Virus record (IMG/VR): IMGVR_UViG_3300020457_000038
Location: 1-34,090 of that record
Origin: a virus
DNA: 34,090 nt
Strand: one strand, 5' to 3'
The position numbers and the translations under genes were made by a program. The notes under the pieces were generated by a model. It did not search any database and was not told the DNA's origin. It saw only the letters and a list, made by a program, of their open reading frames with translations. Below, piece after piece: positions 10,219-17,582 of this stretch. Within the stretch, counting starts at the first letter, position 1, and each line of letters starts with the position of its first letter.

Positions 10219-10974
10219 ATGGCAGGAATTTTAAGAGTAGACCAAATCCAAAGTACGGCTGGTGCAAATGTTATTGACGTATCTAGCGGTTCATTTAAGA
10301 TTTGGAACGGTAGTTCATATCAGAACTTTACTGTAAGCGGTGCTTTATTGAGCATCAATACTTACACATCCCAAAACGGTACTTGGAATAGTAAGTCAAC
10401 TTCTGGTGGATCTGGAGTATGGAGTAAACCAGCTGGTTGCAACCACGTCCTAGTATATTGTACAGGTGGTGGTGGAGGAGCAAGAGTTAACGACAACACC
10501 TATCGTGGTGCTGGTGGTGGTGGCGGTGCTACTGCAATCAGATACATTGATGTATCAAACGTTAGTTCTGTAAACTACACCTATGGTGGTGGAGGAGGAT
10601 ATGCTCGTAACGGTGGTAGAGGTTCTGGAGGAGGTACATCATCCTTTGGTTCTTATGTGACTGCTACTGGTGGTGACGGTGGTTACACCGACAACCCATA
10701 CGAGGGTGGACATGGTGGAAACGCCTCTGGTGGTGATATAAACATACCTGGCGGTGGTGGAGAAATGTCACACGGTTCATCAAGAGAAGGTGCTGGTGGA
10801 ATGTCATTCTGGCATAAAGCAGGATCAAACCACCATAACAGCAGTACTAACGCTGAGAACACTCATGGACAATGGGGTTCTGGTGGTGCTTATGGACATT
10901 ACTCACAGAACAGTTATGCACACAACAATGGTAATGGTGGTGCTGGTGCTGTTATCGTATTCAACTACACTTAA
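10219..10974 (+). CDS. Glycine-rich adhesin-like protein
   Basis: This 251-residue protein has a short N-terminal part (MAGILRVDQIQS...) of a kind shared by cyanophage fibre proteins. From about residue 75 it becomes a glycine-rich domain with runs such as GGGGG, YGGGGGYARNGG and GGHGG. The domain opens with W.KPAGCNHVLVYCTGGGGG and closes with GGAGAVIVFNYT, the pattern of phage glycine-rich tail-tip domains. A loose parallel is gp38 adhesin of T2- and S16-type phages, where polyglycine-II helices carry variable receptor-binding loops; that comparison is inference. It starts 10 bases after the giant fibre stop, consistent with a co-expressed fibre tip. No catalytic motif is visible. The exact receptor cannot be read from the sequence. 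Confidence 0.65.
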   Translation: MAGILRVDQIQSTAGANVIDVSSGSFKIWNGSSYQNFTVSGALLSINTYTSQNGTWNSKSTSGGSGVWSKPAGCNHVLVYCTGGGGGARVNDNTYRGAGGGGGATAIRYIDVSNVSSVNYTYGGGGGYARNGGRGSGGGTSSFGSYVTATGGDGGYTDNPYEGGHGGNASGGDINIPGGGGEMSHGSSREGAGGMSFWHKAGSNHHNSSTNAENTHGQWGSGGAYGHYSQNSYAHNNGNGGAGAVIVFNYT

Positions 10975-10980
10975 AAAATC

Positions 10981-11325
10981 ATGAGTTACGCATTAATCAA
11001 CAAAAATAATAGTAACGTTTGCCAGTTTGTAGCAACTGAAGACGATTGCTTTGATGTGCATGAGGATTTCTTTTGGAAGGATATACCTGATGAAGACATC
11101 TCAGAAAAACAACCCTCTGAATTTGAGTATGAACCTACAACAGGAAAAATAATAGCAAAGGTTTATGCTGAACCTACACCAGAGGAAAATAGATTTCACA
11201 CGTATCCTACTATGGAGCAACAACTTAGTATGATTTGGAAAGACATCGATGCTGGACTAATGCCTGGCAAAGATGGTTCTTGGTATAAGGCAATAAAAGA
11301 AATTAAAGACAAGTATCCCGATTAA
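10981..11325 (+). CDS. Small conserved phage protein, possibly fibre-associated
   Basis: This 114-residue acidic protein is rich in Asp and Glu in its first half. It ends with a motif of the form YPT.EQQL.MIWKDID.G followed by W..AIKEIKDKYP, which I recall from small proteins next to tail-fibre genes in cyanophages and from XkdW-like phage proteins. The start ATG lies 6 bases after the glycine-rich gene and the stop 3 bases before the next fibre-like gene, so it is embedded in the fibre operon. A role in fibre assembly or as a minor tail component is inference from position. Confidence 0.5.
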   Translation: MSYALINKNNSNVCQFVATEDDCFDVHEDFFWKDIPDEDISEKQPSEFEYEPTTGKIIAKVYAEPTPEENRFHTYPTMEQQLSMIWKDIDAGLMPGKDGSWYKAIKEIKDKYPD

Positions 11326-11328
11326 ACT

Positions 11329-12708
11329 ATGTCACAGATAAATGCAGCTACCTCACAGGTAAACACACTAACTTCTTCGGGTAGTACAGTTGATATTCCA
11401 AAGAATATTGACGTTACTGGAAATATAAATTTTACTGGTAACTTACTACAGAACGGTGTTTTATTTGAGACACTACCATCACAAAGTCCTGTGACTGCGG
11501 GTGGTATATTGATGTCTGATGGTAAGAATGCATTTTGGGGAACTGCAGTTGCAGCAGAATCTGGTCAGGCAGCATTTCAAGGAAGTTACGGTAATAACAA
11601 CTTCGGTCCTTACAACACAGACACAGGTGGTGTTAACGCACAGAACCCGTCAGTCTCTTCTGCAAACTATCTACCTTACAGTGGCACAGGACAATGGTAT
11701 GACTATCAAGGAAACTTGTATAACATAACAGTTGGTTCATCATTTTTATATCGCAGTATTTTTACACATGGATTTCTGATTGGTGGATACAGAGGATCTA
11801 ATCCATGGAGAACAGTTAATCAAATATATCACGCAACAGACGTTACTATTTGTCGTGGAGACCAGTTAGATAGAGCAGCATCATATGTTGATGGAAACTT
11901 CGGTGACTTCAATGGTTATGTCTATGGTACACAGAACTCCTACGGTGGTTCTGGTCAGGCAGTCAGTAGTGTAAACCTACACACTGGAACCAATAGATCC
12001 TTCGGTCCTAACGGAACCTATGGTCATGGTGATGCATATAACTCTACACCTGATAGTATTGGTGCATCTATAGACAGTTGGGATAGTACAGATGATCCTG
12101 GTTGTGCTTCTGGTCAGGTGACACAAAGAGGTTACACAGCGGGTGGAGGTCCTGGCAGCATACAGAGATTGAACTTTGTTACTGAAATGTCTACTAGACT
12201 AGGTAATGGTTTTGGTAATGGTAATGCTACTGGATCCGAGGGTGAGACTAGATGTCACTTATATGGTGATACTGGTAACGCAAGATACGTACAGTTCAGT
12301 AATGAGTCTGTATCATCCTACAGTTTATCTGGTTGGGGTGGAGATGGTTGGAAGAAAGACTTGTCAACCAAATGGGGATTCTGCTACCATGGTAATGGAA
12401 ACAACGTAACACTTCCTTGGTTGAAGTTTAATGATCTTACATCTACTTCTATCGGTGGTGCATTTAACCAGTTAGATATATCTTCTGGTGAAGAGAACAT
12501 GTGTATGGGTCAAGACTGGGGTTACTGTATGGGTAACTACGCAGGAGGTGGTGGTGGATACCAAAACAATAGAACATGGAAGAGATTCCATGCTACTGAC
12601 GGAGATATTGTACTAGGTTTTAAAGCAGAACCTAAAGGTCATCAAGGTCAGTCTTCTGGTGCATGTGTCACTGGAGCATTCTCAGTAACAGGAACGAGGT
12701 ATCAGTAA
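11329..12708 (+). CDS. Putative tail-fibre or tail-tip protein
   Basis: This 459-residue protein has an N-terminal segment (about residues 1-75) with a repetitive beta pattern, IDVTGNINFTGNLLQNGVLF, typical of fibre attachment regions. The remainder is rich in Gly, Asn, Tyr and Trp and contains repeated short strands such as HGFLIGGYRG, YVYGTQNSYGG and GYCMGNYAGGGGGY. These loosely resemble the blades of a propeller-like fold. Cysteines are scattered through the C-terminal half. It starts 3 bases after the preceding gene, and its stop overlaps the next ATG as TAATG. A receptor-binding or tail-tip function is inferred from composition and neighbourhood; no family can be named with certainty. 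Confidence 0.55.
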   Translation: MSQINAATSQVNTLTSSGSTVDIPKNIDVTGNINFTGNLLQNGVLFETLPSQSPVTAGGILMSDGKNAFWGTAVAAESGQAAFQGSYGNNNFGPYNTDTGGVNAQNPSVSSANYLPYSGTGQWYDYQGNLYNITVGSSFLYRSIFTHGFLIGGYRGSNPWRTVNQIYHATDVTICRGDQLDRAASYVDGNFGDFNGYVYGTQNSYGGSGQAVSSVNLHTGTNRSFGPNGTYGHGDAYNSTPDSIGASIDSWDSTDDPGCASGQVTQRGYTAGGGPGSIQRLNFVTEMSTRLGNGFGNGNATGSEGETRCHLYGDTGNARYVQFSNESVSSYSLSGWGGDGWKKDLSTKWGFCYHGNGNNVTLPWLKFNDLTSTSIGGAFNQLDISSGEENMCMGQDWGYCMGNYAGGGGGYQNNRTWKRFHATDGDIVLGFKAEPKGHQGQSSGACVTGAFSVTGTRYQ

Positions 12709-12860
12709 TGGCAGGATCAGTTAAAACAGGTAGTGATGCGTTGATGTACTTCAATCAACCAGACTATGCAAGTCACAAAGCATTCTTAATTCTCAAAAAA
12801 CAACATGAGGATTTGAGAAAAGAATTTGATGAATTAAAGAAGAAAGTAGATGGAGAATAA
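12708..12860 (+). CDS. Small coiled-coil hypothetical protein (50 aa)
   Basis: The start chosen is the ATG that overlaps the preceding stop (TAATG), not the upstream in-frame ATG at 12663, which would give a 46-base overlap. The product, MAGSVKTGSDALMYFNQPDY..., ends in a charged amphipathic helix (KKQHEDLRKEFDELKKKVDGE-like), probably a short coiled coil. It overlaps the next gene by 11 bases. The function is unknown; its position suggests a small structural or assembly factor. Confidence 0.6.
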   Translation: MAGSVKTGSDALMYFNQPDYASHKAFLILKKQHEDLRKEFDELKKKVDGE

Positions 12861-13794
12861 ATTTATATCTAAAGGAACTCTGAAACCTGTAAAGGAAGAT
12901 ACAGCGTGGAAGAAACACATACCATCCCACATGATTGAGGATGAGGAATTTTTACGTCCGAAATATTCACCACAACATCCACTAGAATTAGAAACTAGAA
13001 AGTTTATAAAAGATAAGGAGTTAGTCAAAGAAGGTTTTATCCACATGCTAATACATGAGGATGTATTGAGAACCGCTGACCTCAGACCACACTCTACAAC
13101 ATATAAGGTCTTATATAATTTTCATAACGTATCTACTGTCAAGATGAACAAACTTGTCTTTGAGACAGTCAAATCTTGTTTCAAGAGATACATTGAATTA
13201 GATGAGAAAGTCTATTCTGTAGGTGTAAAATTTCAAGGTGAGATTAGAACACACTACAAAGACTATGTGAAAGAGATGAATGACAAGGGTGAGTTTACCC
13301 ATGTCAAGAAAAAGAAAAAGACTCCACAAAAGTATATCAATTATGCTTTGGAGTATATGAAACTTCAAGCAATCTTGGTTATAGAACATGAGTTTGAACT
13401 ACGTTTCAAGAACTTTAAAAATTGTTGTGACATAGAGTCTGAGAGTTGGGTGTATCAACTTGAGGAAGCAAGGAAATTTAAAAATGATGAGAACGCTAAA
13501 ACACCGTTTATAGATATATTGGCAGTCACAAGAGGAATGCCAAAGGGAGAACTCGTAAAAAGAGTCCTCAAAAATCATGATAAATACCTTATAGATTATG
13601 CCTCTTTATTAGGCAAATATCATGCGATACGTTCCCAGTTTAGGAACTGTGACAATATGTGGGATATGAACATTCTGTATGAAGATTACTTGAATGTGGG
13701 TATGCCAATTAAGCAGGGACAGAAGTTGGGTCGCATCGATGAAAATGAACAGCGACTTGATGGAGAACTAGCTTATGGAACTTTCGGATTCTGA
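12850..13794 (+). CDS. Conserved hypothetical protein of the tail module (314 aa)
   Basis: This is a soluble, mostly helical protein of 314 residues with many Lys, Glu and aromatic residues. A basic patch KKKKKTPQK lies near residue 157. There is no signal peptide or membrane segment. The start ATG overlaps the preceding coding sequence by 11 bases and its stop lies 20 bases inside the next gene, so translation of the three genes is probably coupled. I do not recognise a named family. The helical nature and its position before a coiled-coil protein suggest a structural accessory or assembly role, but the sequence shows no direct evidence of function. Confidence 0.6.
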   Translation: MENKFISKGTLKPVKEDTAWKKHIPSHMIEDEEFLRPKYSPQHPLELETRKFIKDKELVKEGFIHMLIHEDVLRTADLRPHSTTYKVLYNFHNVSTVKMNKLVFETVKSCFKRYIELDEKVYSVGVKFQGEIRTHYKDYVKEMNDKGEFTHVKKKKKTPQKYINYALEYMKLQAILVIEHEFELRFKNFKNCCDIESESWVYQLEEARKFKNDENAKTPFIDILAVTRGMPKGELVKRVLKNHDKYLIDYASLLGKYHAIRSQFRNCDNMWDMNILYEDYLNVGMPIKQGQKLGRIDENEQRLDGELAYGTFGF

Positions 13795-14602
13795 AAAGAC
13801 TTGGATAGAACATTCATATAAACTAGAAGGTGGACAGACTAAGTACCAGAACCAAAACTTTGTGGTTGGTACACAGATTACACCATTTAAAAAAATTCAA
13901 CAGGCACTACTAGAACTACAGTCTAGAGATAACACTAGAGTGGAGTTGCAGTATCGTCTTGACAAGAATGCTATAGATTTAAAAAAATTAAATCGACAAT
14001 TAAAACTTGCTCAAGATCCTTTAGACAAGGAAGCAATAGAGATTGAGATTAACAAAGCTCTCTATGATAGAAGTATATGGGAGCAAAAGGTAGTCATCTG
14101 CAAACGTGAGATTGAGAACTTCACATCGCAGTTAGATGAGATGGTAGACAAATCAAAAGGAATAGAGTATTATCTTAATACCAATGAGGAAGAAGATAAG
14201 AAATATTGGATTAGTCGTATGGCAAAACAGGCAGCATGCGACATGATTTCTTTTGGACATGTTGGTACGGGTAACATGGATTCTATTATGAATCTACCTA
14301 CTGAAGACCAGATACAAGTATTGTCTGGTGCTGTATCTCACTCCTCTATAATTGCAGCAGGAGTTGCGTCCATGCAAAAACAAATGGGTGGAACCATAGG
14401 TCATATCATAAACGGTGGTGAGTTTAAACCACCGCAGATAAATGGTTCTGAAATTACATCATTACCAGAGGATACACCTCCTCCACAAATAGGTTCTGCA
14501 GAACCACCAGAGGTTCCAAAGACACCTCTAATTACTGAACTAAAACATGACATCCCCAAAAAGAAAGTCCGTCTTCAGTCTCCCAATAAATCCAAAGATT
14601 GA
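13775..14602 (+). CDS. Coiled-coil hypothetical protein (275 aa)
   Basis: Residues about 40-130 form long charged helices (for example LKKLNRQLKLAQDPLDKEAIEIE) that should make a coiled coil. This is followed by EEEDKKYWISRMAKQAACDM and a G.GNMDSIMNLP segment, a combination I recall from conserved hypothetical proteins of T4-like cyanophages. The last 60 residues are Pro-rich (PEDTPPPQIGSAEPPEVPKTP), suggesting a flexible linker or tail. It starts 20 bases inside the preceding gene. Its stop lies 56 bases inside the U32-like gene. The function is unknown; a minor tail or scaffold role is inference. Confidence 0.6.
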   Translation: MELSDSEKTWIEHSYKLEGGQTKYQNQNFVVGTQITPFKKIQQALLELQSRDNTRVELQYRLDKNAIDLKKLNRQLKLAQDPLDKEAIEIEINKALYDRSIWEQKVVICKREIENFTSQLDEMVDKSKGIEYYLNTNEEEDKKYWISRMAKQAACDMISFGHVGTGNMDSIMNLPTEDQIQVLSGAVSHSSIIAAGVASMQKQMGGTIGHIINGGEFKPPQINGSEITSLPEDTPPPQIGSAEPPEVPKTPLITELKHDIPKKKVRLQSPNKSKD

Positions 14603-16328
14603 TTCACGGTACGCTGAGGATGTCTTCATTCCTTGGTTGAAGCAACATAAAGAATACATAGTTGATCTGTATTTCACATGCAGGATGCCACCATTTGCAC
14701 AAGATGCAATGGGTGATGTTTTTAAAGGTGACCCAGTTCAACTTTTTTATAATGCTTACCATATTTTTCAAGAAACAGGAATACCATTATCAGCAACTTT
14801 TAACAACATATACGTTAGACCAGACTTAGAAAATTTAGATTTATTTGTAAGAAACTTTCGTCAGTTATATGAAGCAGGAGTCAAGACAGTAACGATACCA
14901 CATACTAGTTGGGTATCTACTGGTATTTTGCATAGAGAATTTCCAGAACTAAAAATAAAGAATACAATACTTAGAAATGTCAGTAGAGCAAATGAGATAG
15001 TTGCTCTTGCTGAGGTAGGTTTTCATTACATCAATCTAGATAGAGATTTGATGAGAGACCGTGACGCACTAATAAGAGTAAAGAAAGCAAAAGATTTTTG
15101 TGCATCCATTGGTAAACCAGTAGAGATATCAATTCTAACAAACGAAGGTTGTTGGGGTGGATGTCCTATGATGGATGAACACTATCATTTTAACAGCACT
15201 AGGAACGAGGACTCACCTCAATATTTTATGGATCCCATTAGTACAAACTCTTGTGCAAAATGGGATATCGAAGACAATGCACATGCATTAAAAGCAGCAA
15301 ATCTACCACCATGGAAGTCTGATTGGAATGAGTTTTTAGACCTTGGTATTGATGTATTTAAAATGCATGGTAGAGAAAATGCGATGAAACTCAAAGAGTC
15401 CATGGATATAATATCTGCATGGGGTAATGAGAAGATAGAGGTGATGTATCCTGAGTTTAACAAATACCTAGATGACCTAGCGATAAAAGATAGACCAATA
15501 GATGTTTGGAGAAACAAAATAAAGAACTGTAAGTTTGACTGTTGGGACTGTAATTACTGTGAGATTGTAGTAGACACACATCTTAAGAAACAGGAAAGAA
15601 ATACAGAGATGGATGAGTTTGTTAGAAGAACAATCAAGGCAATAGATGATGGTATGACAAAACAGTCTAACTTTAATCCTGACGGTTTTACACCTCAAGG
15701 TTTATCGTCAGACCGCATTAGACATTTCTTAAATAGTCTATGCTCTTATGAGGATGCTGTATACCTAGAGGTAGGCACCCATGTTGGTAGTACATTCTTT
15801 GCTGCTACCATGAATAACAATGTCAAATGTTTTGGTGTTGATGACTTCTCAGAAGCAAATGTCAAACCTTTGACTGACCACATACAATGGACACCATGCA
15901 ATCCATACGACACACTAGTAAGCAACTGGGAGAAGTATGAAAATGGAAATGCTGTATTCCTCAAGTCATCTATTGAAGAGTTGACAGATGAGGACTTTGA
16001 AGGTAGCAAACCGAACATATTGTTTTATGATGCAAGTCATGATATGATGGAACAGTTAAGCTCCCTCAATCATCTATTACCCTTTTTAGATGATCAGTTT
16101 ATTTTAGTAGTAGACGACGCTAACTTTGATGGTGTTGTAGAAGCAACTATGGACTTTGTTAGTGAGAACCAATTAGAAGTATTTTTTGAAAGAAAGATAC
16201 TCAGCGGTATCATAGAAAATCCTAACCACTGGTGGAATGGAATTCATGTTCTAGTCCTCAGAAAAGATACACTTGTCAATAACTACTTCGGTACAAACCG
16301 AGACGCATCACAGTATGAAACTTATTAA
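14547..16328 (+). CDS. Fused peptidase-U32-like Fe-S enzyme and class I methyltransferase
   Basis: This 593-residue protein has two domains. Residues about 40-340 resemble the U32 family: NEGCWGGCP..DEHY at 199-213 matches the family's NE.C...CP...HY segment, and further cysteines are C45 and C236. GIDVFKMHGRE (267-277) matches the family's GID.FK..GR motif. A cluster CKFDCWDCNYC (328-338) closes the domain. U32 relatives UbiU/UbiV, RlhA and TrhP are Fe-S proteins needed for hydroxylation of ubiquinone precursors, 23S rRNA and tRNA. Residues about 390-575 form a Rossmann methyltransferase: motif I VYLEVGTHVGSTF (405-417), acidic VDD (431-433), ILFYDASHD (491-499) and VVDDANFDG (521-529). The ATG at 14547 overlaps the upstream gene by 56 bases; no later ATG keeps the N-terminus. 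The combined activity, perhaps hydroxylate then O-methylate, is inference, and the substrate is unknown. Confidence 0.7.
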   Translation: MTSPKRKSVFSLPINPKIDSRYAEDVFIPWLKQHKEYIVDLYFTCRMPPFAQDAMGDVFKGDPVQLFYNAYHIFQETGIPLSATFNNIYVRPDLENLDLFVRNFRQLYEAGVKTVTIPHTSWVSTGILHREFPELKIKNTILRNVSRANEIVALAEVGFHYINLDRDLMRDRDALIRVKKAKDFCASIGKPVEISILTNEGCWGGCPMMDEHYHFNSTRNEDSPQYFMDPISTNSCAKWDIEDNAHALKAANLPPWKSDWNEFLDLGIDVFKMHGRENAMKLKESMDIISAWGNEKIEVMYPEFNKYLDDLAIKDRPIDVWRNKIKNCKFDCWDCNYCEIVVDTHLKKQERNTEMDEFVRRTIKAIDDGMTKQSNFNPDGFTPQGLSSDRIRHFLNSLCSYEDAVYLEVGTHVGSTFFAATMNNNVKCFGVDDFSEANVKPLTDHIQWTPCNPYDTLVSNWEKYENGNAVFLKSSIEELTDEDFEGSKPNILFYDASHDMMEQLSSLNHLLPFLDDQFILVVDDANFDGVVEATMDFVSENQLEVFFERKILSGIIENPNHWWNGIHVLVLRKDTLVNNYFGTNRDASQYETY

Positions 16329-17025
16329 TCCTCAAATATTAGAATCTCTCCATCCGAAAGATTGGGAGGTCGAACAACTGCATATAGGCAAAGCGAAAAA
16401 CAGAGTTATCAAAGTAAAAAATTTCTTTGTTAACCCAGAGGAGGTTAGAGCATATGCTCAATCGGCAGACTATGTGTCTACTGTAAACGGTGAGTTTTCT
16501 AATTTGCCTGGCTACGTGTCCAAACTAGGTCATGTGGCAAACCAATTACTACCTCAGTTTAGATTTTTATTATCTAACTACTTTGAGTGTAGTAAACAAT
16601 GTATGAAGAATCCACAGGACTCTCACTTTACATTCCAAATGTATCAGGTGCATGAGAACTGTAGAATGTGTAGTCTTACACCACATACAGATGACACTCA
16701 CTACGCTGCAGTGTTATCATTAAATTATGACGAAGAGATGGAGGATGCTGAAAATGGCACTGCATTCTGGAGACATGCTGAGTATGATGAGGAGTTTATA
16801 TCCTCTGATAAAAACTATAGAGTCGATAGAATTGTCAGTAAAACAAATGCCATGGTCAACTTCGACCCCTCTAAGTATAAAACAAAGCATTGGGAAAGGT
16901 ATCATACCGAACCACATGAGTTCAATAGTCTATTGATTTATGAAGGTAGGTTATGGCATTCGCCTTTCTTTAAACAAGAAGGTTGGGAGACAAACCGCCT
17001 GACATTCAATGCATTCTTATCCTAA
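16315..17025 (+). CDS. 2OG-Fe(II) oxygenase-like protein (DUF6445-like)
   Basis: The chosen start is ATG 16315, 14 bases inside the preceding U32-methyltransferase gene; an upstream TTG in frame at 16273 is less likely. The 236-residue product has NFFVNPEEVRAYAQSADY near residue 36, a common opening of phage and bacterial 2OG oxygenase-like proteins. The likely iron ligands are H124 and D126 (PHTDD) and H215 (RLWHSPFF), with R228 (NRLTFNAFL) placed to bind 2-oxoglutarate. The core LSLNYDEEMEDAENGTAFWRH is also typical of the DUF6445 group. It would couple decarboxylation of 2-oxoglutarate to oxidation of an unknown substrate. Overlap with the gene upstream suggests the two enzymes work together, which is inference. 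Confidence 0.7.
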   Translation: MKLINPQILESLHPKDWEVEQLHIGKAKNRVIKVKNFFVNPEEVRAYAQSADYVSTVNGEFSNLPGYVSKLGHVANQLLPQFRFLLSNYFECSKQCMKNPQDSHFTFQMYQVHENCRMCSLTPHTDDTHYAAVLSLNYDEEMEDAENGTAFWRHAEYDEEFISSDKNYRVDRIVSKTNAMVNFDPSKYKTKHWERYHTEPHEFNSLLIYEGRLWHSPFFKQEGWETNRLTFNAFLS

Positions 17026-17028
17026 ATA
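17022..17028 (+). promoter_or_regulatory. Candidate late promoter (CTAAATA)
   Basis: CTAAATA overlaps the stop codon of the oxygenase gene and lies 21 bases before the ATG at 17050. The same heptamer precedes gp18 and gp20 in this window, supporting a T4-type late promoter role for the phage gp55-like sigma factor. Confidence 0.45.
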
Positions 17029-17049
17029 GTACACTTATCATTTTAAAGC

Positions 17050-17238
17050 ATGGACGCTGAAACAATGGTGAAAGATTTCACCAATCAACTGAAAGAGCAA
17101 AAAGCAACAATCGTTGAACTTGAAAAGCAACTTGCAACTCGTAAAGAGCAAGTTCTAAGACTAGAAGGTGCAGTCGAAGCACTACAAATGACATTAAAAG
17201 AAGATGAGTCCACTAAGGAAGTCGTTCCCGTCGAGTGA
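17050..17238 (+). CDS. Small coiled-coil protein (62 aa)
   Basis: The product is a highly charged helix: MVKDFTNQLKEQKATIVELEK then a second helix with LRLEGAVEALQ. Heptad spacing of Leu, Ile and Val suggests a coiled coil through most of the length. I recall very similar short proteins in the same neighbourhood of T4-like cyanophage genomes, always without an assigned function. A candidate late promoter lies just upstream, and the 3' end overlaps the next gene by 35 bases. A structural spacer or assembly chaperone role is possible but not shown. Confidence 0.65.
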   Translation: MDAETMVKDFTNQLKEQKATIVELEKQLATRKEQVLRLEGAVEALQMTLKEDESTKEVVPVE

Positions 17239-17551
17239 TGCGAGAAAACTAGAGCACGTAAACTCTAGGAAATTTCACGTACTATTCGATGGCACAATGG
17301 AAACTTGTCCATACAAAGTAGGAGAATCCTATAATGGTAGAGAGATTATCTCTATAGGATTCTCTGAGAATGTCTATGGAAAGTATTATCATTTAATAGT
17401 AGAGAGAGATAAAACACATCTCAGAACCAAGTTTGAGTTTGATGAGAAGCATGATATAAAATTCTGCAAACCAGTTGAAAGGATGTTTACACCTCCTAAT
17501 GAAGAAGAGGTTAAGAAACTATTAGCAAAGGCGAACGACAGTAGTGCATAA
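17204..17551 (+). CDS. Conserved hypothetical protein (115 aa)
   Basis: The start is the only reasonable ATG in this frame; it overlaps the coiled-coil gene by 35 bases. The protein is mixed alpha/beta with a basic N-terminus, MSPLRKSFPSSDARK, followed by strands such as KFHVLFDGTMETCPYKVGE and YYHLIVERDKTHLRTKFEF, and a C-terminal acidic helix (NEEEVKKLLAKAN). There is no membrane segment or signal peptide. The family and function are not recognised. The following gene starts 31 bases after the stop, with a candidate late promoter spanning the stop region. Confidence 0.55.
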   Translation: MSPLRKSFPSSDARKLEHVNSRKFHVLFDGTMETCPYKVGESYNGREIISIGFSENVYGKYYHLIVERDKTHLRTKFEFDEKHDIKFCKPVERMFTPPNEEEVKKLLAKANDSSA

Positions 17552-17554
17552 ATA
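17548..17554 (+). promoter_or_regulatory. Candidate late promoter (ATAAATA)
   Basis: ATAAATA overlaps the stop of the 115-residue gene and lies 28 bases before the ATG of the protease-Ig gene. It differs from the T4 late consensus TATAAATA only at the first base, where the sequence has C. Confidence 0.5.
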
Positions 17555-17582
17555 TATCTGAAGGACTTATTGTACCAGCAGA

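Noticed and set aside
10460-10760. GGTGGT-rich DNA as a repeat array or CRISPR
   Set aside because: The DNA repeat reflects glycine codons in one frame; there are no regular spacers or palindromic repeats.
12663-12707. Upstream ATG for the 50-residue gene
   Set aside because: It would overlap the preceding fibre-like gene by 46 bases; the ATG at 12708 forms a TAATG junction typical of this window.
13580-13586. ATAAATA as a late promoter
   Set aside because: It lies in the middle of the 314-residue gene (codons for Asp-Lys-Tyr), about 190 bases from the next start.
15147-15167. Radical SAM motif in the U32-like domain
   Set aside because: The cysteines follow C-x3-C without the third Cys of the C-x3-C-x2-C radical SAM motif; the surrounding NE.C...CP...HY fits U32 better.
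17238-17252. ATG overlapping the stop of the 62-residue gene as TGATG
   Set aside because: That frame ends after four codons; the real downstream gene starts at 17204 in a different frame.
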